Source: Gammaproteobacteria bacterium
Lineage (GTDB): Bacteria; Pseudomonadota; Gammaproteobacteria; Pseudomonadales; Pseudohongiellaceae
Direction: 5' to 3'
DNA: 5,373 nt
Assembly: GCA_002694855.1 (NCBI GenBank)
Contig: NZNL01000051.1
Span: 52,377-57,749 of the forward strand
The notes beneath the pieces were generated by a model, which searched no databases, was not told the DNA's origin, and worked only from the letters and a program-made list of their open reading frames with translations. The translations under genes were made by a program, and so were the position numbers. Each line of letters opens with the position of its first letter. The first letter of the stretch is position 1. Below, in pieces: positions 1 to 5,373 of this stretch.

Positions 1-1248
1 TCAAATATTATGGCTCGTGTTAATAAAATAATCACTAAGATCGAGCCTCACGATTCGGTGGAACGTTTCACTTCGCTTGGCGTCGAGTGTGTTATCGGCG
101 GAGCTCGAATCGAATCACCGTATACTGTTAGTGTAAACGGGCGTTCCATTAATACCCGCTCGATCATCCTTGCAACCGGAGCACGACCTATAGTGCCTAC
201 TATCCCCGGACTCGAGGAAATTGATTACTTAACGTCCGATACGGTGTGGTCGCTCCAGGAATTACCAAGGCGTCTGCTGGTTGTTGGGGGCGGACCAATG
301 GGCTGTGAACTTGCCCAAGCATTTCATAACCTTGGTTCCGAGGTTACTCAGGTAGACATGGCATCGAGACTGCTACCGAGAGAAGATCCTGAAGTTTCCC
401 AGGCTGTTATGGATAAATTCATAGGGGACGGAATAAAAGTGATCACAGGTTGCCAATTGGATAGTTTCGGCAATGACGGCGGTCAATTGTTCATAAAAAT
501 CCGGCACCAGCAAGAAGAGAAGCGGGTCTACTTCGATAACGTGCTACTGGCAATTGGGCGCAAACCAAACGTGGAAGGTTTCGGATTGGAGGAGCTGGGG
601 GTGCCACTTACCCCACAAGGAGGTGTGCAGGTAGATAACGCCATGCGAACGGCCTACCCTAATATCTACGCTTGTGGTGATGTGGCTACGTTGTATCAGT
701 TTACGCATATGGCATCCTTTCAAGCATGGTTTGCTGCGTTGAACGCATTGACTGGCTCATTGTGGTTATCTCGCGCGAAATATAATGTGGTACCGTGGGC
801 AACGTTTACCGATCCTGAGGTTGCCAGGGTTGGTTTGAGTGAGCAAGAGGCGAAAGAGCAGAATACTGCTTACGAGATCACACGCTACAATATGGAGCAG
901 CATGATCGTTCCCTAGTAGATGGCGAAGCCCATGGCTTTATCAAGGTATTGACGATTCCTGGGAAAGATAAAATCTTGGGTGTAACCATTGTTGGGCATC
1001 ATGCAGGGGAGCTGATTGGAGAATTCACGTTTGCTATGACCCATGGGATGGGCCTAAAAAAGATAGCAGCGGTTACACATATCTATCCGACTCTTCTTGA
1101 AGGTAATAAATTTGCCGCTAATGCTTGGCGAAGCGCACGATTACCAGAAAAATATTTCACTTTAATGGAAAAATATTTCCGGTGGCAAAGAGCCTCTAAA
1201 CAGGTGTCAATGAAAAAAGATAGAACAAGTGTCAAGAACAAAAGCTAA
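1..1248 (+). CDS. FAD/NAD(P)-dependent disulfide-oxidoreductase-family protein, 5' end missing
   Basis: Flavoprotein of the class I pyridine-nucleotide disulfide oxidoreductase family (glutathione reductase, dihydrolipoamide dehydrogenase, MerA). The frame is open to the left edge (codons S-N-I before the ATG at 10), that ATG has no ribosome binding site, and the N-terminal GxGxxG FAD site and CxxxxC redox pair are absent, so this is an internal Met and the gene begins upstream. Numbering from it: ATGARP 55-60, NAD(P)-binding GGGPMG 93-98, AIGRKP 181-186, second FAD motif ACGDVA 221-226, then a dimerisation domain from about 260 to 370. The usual HPTxxE active-site signature reads YPTLLE (359-364), with Tyr where glutathione reductase has the catalytic His. 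There is no C-terminal Cys-Cys pair as in true MerA; the tail is basic. From memory, IEPHDSVERF and the C-terminal helix resemble MerA-like proteins fused to an N-terminal TVP38/DedA membrane domain. Substrate unknown. Family call is firm, fusion is inference. Confidence 0.88.
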   Translation, partial: SNIMARVNKIITKIEPHDSVERFTSLGVECVIGGARIESPYTVSVNGRSINTRSIILATGARPIVPTIPGLEEIDYLTSDTVWSLQELPRRLLVVGGGPMGCELAQAFHNLGSEVTQVDMASRLLPREDPEVSQAVMDKFIGDGIKVITGCQLDSFGNDGGQLFIKIRHQQEEKRVYFDNVLLAIGRKPNVEGFGLEELGVPLTPQGGVQVDNAMRTAYPNIYACGDVATLYQFTHMASFQAWFAALNALTGSLWLSRAKYNVVPWATFTDPEVARVGLSEQEAKEQNTAYEITRYNMEQHDRSLVDGEAHGFIKVLTIPGKDKILGVTIVGHHAGELIGEFTFAMTHGMGLKKIAAVTHIYPTLLEGNKFAANAWRSARLPEKYFTLMEKYFRWQRASKQVSMKKDRTSVKNKS

Positions 1249-1273
1249 ATATTTGGGCAAATGTGCCAGCTTT
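1241..1273 (-). terminator. possible hairpin terminator for dsbB at a convergent junction
   Basis: AAAGCT at 1241-1246 and AGCTTT at 1268-1273 are inverted repeats. Inside them GGCA/TGCC (1256-1259 and 1264-1267) can stack directly on the outer stem, leaving a bulge of about nine bases on one side. Read on the minus strand, the structure follows the dsbB stop codon and runs into a T-rich stretch (AGCTTTTGTTCTT). It overlaps the last codons of the plus-strand oxidoreductase, where no T-tract follows, so termination would mainly serve the minus strand. The stem is AT-rich and bulged, so the call is weak. Confidence 0.3.
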
Positions 1274-1278
1274 GGTAA

Positions 1279-1791
1279 CTAGTTTGTGCTTGGTTGATGG
1301 CGGAATGCCATGTACATGCAGGTACTGAAAAGCCCAACAAAGGCTACCATGGCCATTTCAGGGATCGAAAGCAACCCGAACAGTCGAAACTGAACCTCGG
1401 CGCAGTTACCATCGCCTTTCAATAGAAAGTTGAGCATTTCGATAAAAGGGAAGTTTTCGTAGATGTAGGTTAGACCTGGGCCACATGCTGGAACTAGGTC
1501 TAGTGGTAGATTCTGTAACCAGATCTGCCGGATTGCAAAATAACTCCCGAAAATACACATGGAAGCAGCCCCAAAGGCATAAAGCTTCTGGCCCTTGATG
1601 CTAGGATTGTGAATAGCAGAGCCTAAGCACGCCAGGCCACACATAATAACGAATACGCGCTGCGTGATACAAAGCCCACAGGGTGAAAGAAACATGACGT
1701 GTTCCATGTACAGTACGATCCCGATAGTGGTCATACAGATAAGAAAAACGCCGATGTTTATAATACGGTTTTCGGGAATTGTTACAGCCAT
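1279..1791 (-). CDS. dsbB: disulfide bond formation protein DsbB
   Basis: Inner-membrane thiol oxidase that reoxidises periplasmic DsbA and passes the electrons to a membrane quinone. Numbered from the second Met (170 aa), it has four predicted membrane helices at about 10-29, 42-60, 70-90 and 143-163. The first periplasmic loop carries the CGLC pair (Cys38, Cys41), and the second loop holds Cys103 (PACGPG) and Cys130 (NCAEV), matching the four essential cysteines of E. coli DsbB (41, 44, 104, 130). Arg45, four residues after the CxxC, corresponds to the quinone-site Arg48. Two ATGs are adjacent. AGGAG (1798-1802) lies 3 bases from the first (1792-1794) and 6 from the second (1789-1791), so the second was chosen. 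It lies about 85 bases downstream of gshA on the same strand, so co-transcription is possible. I saw no strong promoter in that gap. No dsbA is in the window. Confidence 0.95.
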   Translation of the reverse strand: MAVTIPENRIINIGVFLICMTTIGIVLYMEHVMFLSPCGLCITQRVFVIMCGLACLGSAIHNPSIKGQKLYAFGAASMCIFGSYFAIRQIWLQNLPLDLVPACGPGLTYIYENFPFIEMLNFLLKGDGNCAEVQFRLFGLLSIPEMAMVAFVGLFSTCMYMAFRHQPSTN

Positions 1792-1877
1792 CATTTACTC
1801 CTATTTCTATGCTTTCTACACTGGCGTGATATTTTACACTAGGCAGGATATTCGTGAGTAGGGTGTCAGCATTAGGG

Positions 1878-3446
1878 TTAAAATTTGTTCCATTGTTCTA
1901 AGAACTCATCGAAATTTAGTGTATCGGCTGATTCAATTCTTTTTTGTTTTTCTGTGGAGTACATGCTGGTTTCCTGCATATGCCTGTTTGCCTCTTTATC
2001 CAATTCGCCATCCGAAAGGAAGTTTCTATGAATTCTGCTCTGCTGCATGGAGAACTCAAAGAAGGATAACTGACCCTCTTTCATCTCGGAAATCATACGG
2101 CCCGAAGGAGTCAGTTCAGGGTTCTCAATTTTGCGGATCTGGTTATTAAGACTGTGCGTGTACATATCCCCGCCGTTAATATGATCCAGTATCGTAGCGC
2201 TGTGAACAAAGTCATCCATCAATTGGTTCGCCCAGTCTTTCTTCGAGATGGGTGACGACTCCAAGTTTAGTACCAATTGTGGATCTCTTCCATGTTCAAC
2301 CACCTTTGTGAGATTACTAGCGACCTCAAAAAATTCACGTTCATTACATAACGCACTCTCAGCCAGTAAGCAATGCAGTAGGAATATGTCGAGAAACCTT
2401 ATTTGTTCAGCATCAATGCCAAGTGGCGCGTAGGGGTTTAGGTCTAGAGCTCGGACTTCCACGTACTCTATGCCGTTATCGGTGAGGGCTTGAAGCGGTC
2501 GCTCACCGCTCTTTACATTTCGTTTTGGCCTAATGGTGCTGTAAAACTCGTTCTCCAACTGCAACAGGCTGGTATTCATTTGCAAGTAGTTGTCTTCTTC
2601 TTTTTGCCCAATTGCCTCGTACTTTGGATAAGGTGTGTGCATGGCCTTATGTAGGCAGTTCACGTATGTTTCCAGCTCGTTGTAGCAGACGAATAATGAT
2701 TTCTGTGCATCACTTTTGTATCCGAGGCTACTCATCCTCAAGCAGGTCGCGTAAGGCAAGTACAAGCTGTATTCATCAAATTTTTTCAAGCTGTGTTCGC
2801 GGCCGTCAACAAAGCTTTTACAGGCAGCCGGTGAAGCACCAAACAGGTAGATTAGCAACCAAGAATAGCGATGGAAATTTCGAATCAAATGCAAATATTT
2901 TTCTGTTCGAAAATGTTGCAGTTTCCCTTGATGTTTACACATCGCTTGGTAAGGTTCCCAGAAACATTCCGGCATCGAGAAGTTATAGTGCAATCCCGCG
3001 ACGATCTGCATTAAATTGCCGTAGCGATGGTTCAGGCCTTGACGATAAAGTGTTTTTAGTTTGCCGATATTGGAAACACCATACTGAGCGATCGGAATAT
3101 CAGCTTCAGCATTCAGCAGGGAAGGCATACTGCTCACCCAGAACATTTCATCATTTTCTAGGTTCTGCAGGGTGAAGCGGTGAATGTTCTCTAGCACCTT
3201 GAGACACTCAGCGATATCCGGGGAGGCAGGTGTAATGAATTCCAACAGTGCCTCGGAAAAATCGGTGGTTATGTAGGGATTGGTGAGGGCTGAACCTAGG
3301 GCCCTTGGATGACTGGTAAGAGAGATGTGGCCTTCAGGAGAGACGCGCAAGTTTTCCTTTTCGATGCCGCGTTTTATAGCTCCCCACTCGGCACTAAATT
3401 CAGGTAACTTATAACGCTGCAGGCACTCAACGAATTGCTTGGCCAA
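1878..3446 (-). CDS. gshA: glutamate-cysteine ligase (gamma-glutamylcysteine synthetase)
   Basis: Cytoplasmic enzyme of the first, usually rate-limiting step of glutathione synthesis: ATP-dependent ligation of L-glutamate and L-cysteine to gamma-glutamylcysteine. At 522 aa it matches E. coli-type GshA (518 aa) end to end. Recognisable blocks are GIEKENLRV (27-35, metal/ATP-binding glutamates), TTDFSEALLEFITP (60-73), AQYGVSN (120-126), RYGNLMQIVAGLHYNFSMP (141-159), LFGASPAACKSF (201-212), RPKR (306-309), and YVEVRALDLNPYAPLGID (328-345). The C-terminal end ESADTLNFDEFLEQW (505-519) also fits the family. The start codon is TTG (3444-3446), five bases after a good AGGAG (3452-3456). No ATG lies near the expected N-terminus, and the GIEKENLR block sits at about the same distance from the start as in E. 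coli. dsbB follows on the same strand. GshA is typically feedback-inhibited by glutathione (family knowledge). Intact; no frameshift seen. Confidence 0.97.
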   Translation of the reverse strand: MAKQFVECLQRYKLPEFSAEWGAIKRGIEKENLRVSPEGHISLTSHPRALGSALTNPYITTDFSEALLEFITPASPDIAECLKVLENIHRFTLQNLENDEMFWVSSMPSLLNAEADIPIAQYGVSNIGKLKTLYRQGLNHRYGNLMQIVAGLHYNFSMPECFWEPYQAMCKHQGKLQHFRTEKYLHLIRNFHRYSWLLIYLFGASPAACKSFVDGREHSLKKFDEYSLYLPYATCLRMSSLGYKSDAQKSLFVCYNELETYVNCLHKAMHTPYPKYEAIGQKEEDNYLQMNTSLLQLENEFYSTIRPKRNVKSGERPLQALTDNGIEYVEVRALDLNPYAPLGIDAEQIRFLDIFLLHCLLAESALCNEREFFEVASNLTKVVEHGRDPQLVLNLESSPISKKDWANQLMDDFVHSATILDHINGGDMYTHSLNNQIRKIENPELTPSGRMISEMKEGQLSFFEFSMQQSRIHRNFLSDGELDKEANRHMQETSMYSTEKQKRIESADTLNFDEFLEQWNKF

Positions 3447-3451
3447 ACTTA

Positions 3452-3456
3452 CTCCT
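3452..3456 (-). promoter_or_regulatory. Shine-Dalgarno site that fixes the gshA TTG start
   Basis: The minus strand reads AGGAG, then the five bases TAAGT, then TTG. The ideal spacing and the absence of a nearby in-frame ATG make the rare TTG the likely initiator. A small hairpin (3461-3476) ends only four bases upstream of this site. Confidence 0.8.
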
Positions 3457-3460
3457 GGTT

Positions 3461-3476
3461 ATTCAGATTCCTGAAT
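3461..3476 (-). other. small inverted repeat in the gshA leader
   Basis: On the plus strand ATTCAG-ATTC-CTGAAT forms a perfect 6-base inverted repeat with a four-base loop. In the gshA mRNA it would be AUUCAG-GAAU-CUGAAU, ending four bases before the Shine-Dalgarno site. It is AT-rich and short, so its stability is modest. It could influence ribosome access or be a protein-binding half-site pair; either role is speculative. Confidence 0.35.
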
Positions 3477-3560
3477 CCCTGCCTTTCCGACTTGCGTTGC
3501 TTTCTTTGTAAGGCGCAGTTGTATTTGGGTGGCACTGTCTAGCTGGGTTGCCGGTGACGC

Positions 3561-3569
3561 ATTATGACA
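3561..3569 (-). promoter_or_regulatory. candidate extended -10 promoter for gshA
   Basis: The minus strand reads TGTCATAAT. This is a TGn extension followed by CATAAT, five of six matches to the sigma-70 -10 consensus. There is no good -35 hexamer at 16-18 bases upstream, which is tolerated by extended -10 promoters. Transcription would start near 3554, giving a leader of about 108 bases before the gshA TTG. It lies in the 157-base gap between hslR and gshA, so gshA could be transcribed independently of the yrfG-hslR operon. Confidence 0.4.
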
Positions 3570-3603
3570 AATATTAACTTTGAGCGCTAACGCCCCTCCA
3601 GGC

Positions 3604-4023
3604 TTAGCGTGCTTCCCGCTGTTTGAAGCGATTAAGTATGCGTCGTTGCTTTTTGGTAGGTTTTGTCGGTATGGGCCAGTATTTTGGCTGTGCTTTGCGT
3701 TGCTCGGCTAAACGTGCACGACTGGAAACACTCTCTGGGGTTTCTTCGTATAGCAATTTAGCCTCCGGCGCACCGAGACGTTTTTCTGACAAGGCTTTCA
3801 CGATAATGGCTTTCTCATCAAATTTTGTCCTCAATTCCAATTTCATGCCTTCTTCTATTTCCTTACTTGGTTTGGCGCGTAATCCTTCACAATACACCTT
3901 GCCACCCTCTACAGCTTGTTTTGCAATAGCCCGTGTCTTGTATAAGCGTGCCGCCCACAGCCATTTGTCCAGGCGGGCTTTAATCCTTGGTTCATCACTC
4001 TTATTCACTTTCTTCGCAGCCAT
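3604..4023 (-). CDS. hslR: Hsp15, ribosome-associated heat shock protein (S4 domain)
   Basis: Hsp15 is a small heat-inducible RNA-binding protein. In E. coli it binds free 50S subunits that still carry a nascent chain on tRNA and helps recycle them. This copy has 139 aa (E. coli 133). An S4 RNA-binding domain starts at RLDKWLWAARLYKTRAIAK (17-35) and continues through EGGKVYCEG (39-47) and KPSKEIEEGMKLELR (51-65). The family block LLYEETPESV (90-99) follows, then a very basic tail, TKPTKKQRRILNRFKQ (120-135). The ATG is 9 bases after the yrfG stop. The only Shine-Dalgarno-like GAG overlaps the end of yrfG and is 12 bases from the start, so expression probably relies on translational coupling. 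yrfG-hslR is the E. coli order, but here gshA, not hslO, comes next. Confidence 0.95.
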   Translation of the reverse strand: MAAKKVNKSDEPRIKARLDKWLWAARLYKTRAIAKQAVEGGKVYCEGLRAKPSKEIEEGMKLELRTKFDEKAIIVKALSEKRLGAPEAKLLYEETPESVSSRARLAEQRKAQPKYWPIPTKPTKKQRRILNRFKQREAR

Positions 4024-4032
4024 TTGTTTCGG

Positions 4033-4701
4033 TTACTCGCTAATCATACGAGGAGGCATAATGTCCTTGAAATCTCCTATTTGTGGAAACTCGGCAGGTG
4101 GAAGAGAGGCTTTCTGGCTGTCTGGTTGCTTAATCCCGTAGAGATACTTAATACCTTCTCTTTTTGCTTGTCGCAGGACTGGCAGTGAATCATCAAACAA
4201 TAAAGAGCGTTCCGGTTTGTAAGGTTCTATTTCTTGCAGAGTTTTCCAGAAACCATGATTTTCCTTTGCCAGCTTTAATGTGTGAGAACTGATATGTTTA
4301 TGAAAGTATTTCCCGATGCCGGTATGTTTCATTTTAATTGCTAGGCTAGAAGGGTGTGCATTGGTAATCAGCAAAAGCCGCTTGTTGTTGATCCGTAATT
4401 CCTTCAATAGCTTTTCTACATTAGGTCTGGAGCATATCTTGTGTTTGATTGTGGTTTTCAGTTCGGTGATATTGAGCCTCAATTCTGCTTCCCAGTAGTC
4501 CAGGCAATACCAGTTAAGTGTGCCATGCGTCTCCGCATACTTTTTATGGAGTATAGCCTGAGCCGTCTGTTCAGAAACACCATGTTCCTGGCTATATGCC
4601 TTGGGAACCAAAGTGAGCCAGAAGTAGTTATCAAAGTGTAGGTCCAGCAAGGTACCATCCATGTCGAACATTATTGTGTCGACAAGCGACCAGGGCGGCA
4701 T
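4033..4701 (-). CDS. yrfG: GMP/IMP nucleotidase, HAD superfamily (YrfG type)
   Basis: Cytoplasmic HAD-superfamily phosphatase. E. coli YrfG dephosphorylates purine mononucleotides such as GMP and IMP. All four HAD motifs are present: motif I DMDGTLLD (13-20; nucleophile Asp13 and acid/base Asp15), motif II around Thr113 in ITNAHP, motif III Lys146, and motif IV FDDS (169-172). YrfG-specific stretches are FDNYFW after motif I, TLNWYCLDYW (61-70), and the NAHPSSLAIKMKHTG region. The open frame extends 24 codons further to a TTG at 4771-4773 without a ribosome binding site. The ATG at 4699-4701 sits five bases behind a strong GGAGG and gives 222 aa, the length I recall for E. coli YrfG with motif I in the same place, so it was chosen. 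It heads the operon with hslR and is divergent from cysQ. Confidence 0.93.
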   Translation of the reverse strand: MPPWSLVDTIMFDMDGTLLDLHFDNYFWLTLVPKAYSQEHGVSEQTAQAILHKKYAETHGTLNWYCLDYWEAELRLNITELKTTIKHKICSRPNVEKLLKELRINNKRLLLITNAHPSSLAIKMKHTGIGKYFHKHISSHTLKLAKENHGFWKTLQEIEPYKPERSLLFDDSLPVLRQAKREGIKYLYGIKQPDSQKASLPPAEFPQIGDFKDIMPPRMISE

Positions 4702-4810
4702 TGATCCCTCCATAATTTTCACTTGGCAAGTTACTGTCTGTAATGCAACATGCCACAGGTTGGGTTTATTCAATTAGAACCAATTAAAATCCTATTCGAC
4801 AGGAAGATCA
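4702..4810. promoter_or_regulatory. divergent yrfG / cysQ intergenic region
   Basis: This 109-base region must hold the start signals of both divergent genes unless cysQ is read from elsewhere. Candidate -10 boxes are TAAAAT at 4785-4790 for cysQ (five of six consensus, weak TTGGGT 19 bases upstream) and TCTAAT on the minus strand (4773-4778) for yrfG (five of six, no good -35). The palindrome ACTTG-G-CAAGT at 4721-4731 could be an operator for the yrfG side. The cysQ Shine-Dalgarno is AGGA at 4801-4804. None of the promoter elements is strong; the assignment rests mainly on gene orientation. Confidence 0.35.
4706..4711 (-). promoter_or_regulatory. Shine-Dalgarno site that fixes the yrfG start
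   Basis: The minus strand reads GGAGGG, with the GGAGG core (4707-4711) five bases before the ATG at 4699-4701. It overlaps another in-frame ATG (4711-4713) and lies inside the longest open frame, so it argues that the extra N-terminal residues of that longer frame are not translated. Confidence 0.8.
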
Positions 4811-5373
4811 ATGCAAGCAGACAGACAACTCGAAGCCTTAAAGGAAATAGCGGTGGCCGCTGGCCAGGAGATATTGGCTGTTTACAATCAGGAAGAAGTA
4901 ATAAACGTTACGCTTAAAGACGATAATTCGCCATTGACCGAAGCAGACCGTCGGGCCCATAGACTTATTGTAGATAGATTGGCGTTATTGACTCCAGGGG
5001 TTCCCGTTCTTTCTGAGGAGTCCGAACCAACTGACTGGTCGGTGCGTTCACAGTGGGATCGCTATTGGCTGGTAGATCCGCTGGATGGCACCAAGGAGTT
5101 CGTAAAACGTAATGGTGAATTTACCGTCAATATTGCTCTAATTCATAATGGAATAGCGGAAACTGGCGTGGTGCATGTCCCGGTGAGCGGAGTGACTTAT
5201 CTCGGCACAATTCGCACTGGAGCGTGGCATGTATCGCGCGCGGGTGCGTACCAATCAATCCAGTGCAAGTCGCTGGACAACACTCGAGTTATAAAAGTAG
5301 TCGCCAGTAGAAGCCATCGAGGGAAGTCGCTTGACCGAGTAATGGCAGCAATTGAAGCTGAGCTTAATCGAAC
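4811..5373 (+). CDS. cysQ: 3'(2'),5'-bisphosphate nucleotidase CysQ, 3' end missing
   Basis: Magnesium-dependent phosphatase of the inositol-monophosphatase superfamily. CysQ hydrolyses adenosine 3',5'-bisphosphate (pAp) to AMP, removing an inhibitory by-product of PAPS-dependent sulfate assimilation. The frame runs open to the right edge: 187 residues are visible of a protein usually near 250-270. Visible signatures are DDNSPLTEADRRAH (37-50), the metal ligand region PVLSEESEP (65-73), the metal-binding signature WLVDPLDGTKEF (86-97), NGEFTVNIALI (101-111), and VVASRSH (163-169). Missing are the C-terminal lobe and the second metal-site Asp motif. The ATG is placed by AGGA (4801-4804), six bases upstream, and the N-terminus has normal length. 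It is transcribed divergently from yrfG. A broader inositol-phosphatase role cannot be excluded, but the DPLDGTKEF form is typical of CysQ. Confidence 0.95.
   Translation, partial: MQADRQLEALKEIAVAAGQEILAVYNQEEVINVTLKDDNSPLTEADRRAHRLIVDRLALLTPGVPVLSEESEPTDWSVRSQWDRYWLVDPLDGTKEFVKRNGEFTVNIALIHNGIAETGVVHVPVSGVTYLGTIRTGAWHVSRAGAYQSIQCKSLDNTRVIKVVASRSHRGKSLDRVMAAIEAELNR

Noticed and set aside
1..1248. Mercuric reductase (merA) assignment for the oxidoreductase
   Set aside because: The C-terminal vicinal cysteine pair of MerA is absent and no other mer gene is visible; only the fold family is supported.
1251..1262. ATTTG-GG-CAAAT palindrome after the oxidoreductase stop as a plus-strand terminator
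   Set aside because: A two-base loop cannot close, the stem is AT-rich, and no T-tract follows on the plus strand.
1664..1861. Plus-strand 65-aa open frame covering the dsbB start and the gshA-dsbB gap
   Set aside because: Most of it is the complement of the DsbB N-terminus, and no Shine-Dalgarno precedes it.
1919..2433. Two small plus-strand open frames opposite the 3' half of gshA (1919-2149 and 2248-2433)
   Set aside because: Both are antisense to gshA coding sequence and show no family features.
2612..3175. Plus-strand 187-aa open frame opposite gshA
   Set aside because: It lies wholly antisense to a full-length, confidently identified gshA, resembles no family I know, and has low-complexity Ser/Arg-rich composition typical of shadow frames.
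3578..3596. Stem-loop after hslR (GGGCG-TTAG-CGCTC on the minus strand) as an intrinsic terminator
   Set aside because: Only five pairs including a G-U, and the downstream sequence is mixed A/T without a clean T-run, so termination is not supported.
3623..4141. Plus-strand 172-aa open frame opposite hslR and the end of yrfG
   Set aside because: It is antisense to two recognised genes and spans their junction; no ribosome binding site or recognisable domain supports it.
4316..4641. Two small overlapping plus-strand open frames opposite yrfG
   Set aside because: Antisense to conserved HAD motifs of yrfG; they also overlap each other in different frames, as shadows do.

Overview
The window looks like an ordinary chromosomal stretch of a gammaproteobacterium. 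It carries an E. coli-type glutamate-cysteine ligase (GshA), a DsbB, a yrfG-hslR pair arranged as in E. coli and other gammaproteobacteria, and a CysQ-type phosphatase. Base composition looks mid-range by eye (not computed). There is no transposase, integrase, phage gene, CRISPR array, tRNA or rRNA. The genus cannot be fixed from sequence alone.

Layout from left to right. (1) Plus strand, 1-1248: the C-terminal part of a pyridine-nucleotide/FAD disulfide-oxidoreductase-family protein whose 5' end lies outside the window. (2) A short convergent junction, 1249-1278, with a possible terminator hairpin. (3) Minus strand, reading right to left: dsbB (1279-1791) downstream of gshA (1878-3446), separated by about 85 bases. 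(4) A 157-base gap holding a candidate gshA promoter and leader. (5) Minus strand: hslR (3604-4023), 9 bases downstream of yrfG (4033-4701), very probably one operon. (6) A 109-base divergent intergenic region. (7) Plus strand, 4811 to the right edge: the N-terminal part of cysQ, cut by the window end.

Much of the content is related to thiol and redox physiology. GshA makes gamma-glutamylcysteine for glutathione. DsbB reoxidises the periplasmic thiol oxidase DsbA. The FAD oxidoreductase belongs to the glutathione reductase/mercuric reductase fold. CysQ removes pAp, a by-product of sulfate assimilation, which supplies the cysteine that GshA uses. HslR (Hsp15) rescues stalled 50S subunits after heat stress, and YrfG is a purine nucleotidase. 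A functional link between these neighbours is inference only.

Three start codons needed attention: gshA starts at TTG behind a clear Shine-Dalgarno sequence; yrfG most likely starts 24 codons inside its longest open frame; dsbB has two adjacent ATGs, of which the second is better spaced. I found no convincing new biological system. The most interesting points are the Tyr-for-His change in the oxidoreductase active-site region, the gshA-dsbB adjacency, and a small hairpin just ahead of the gshA ribosome binding site.
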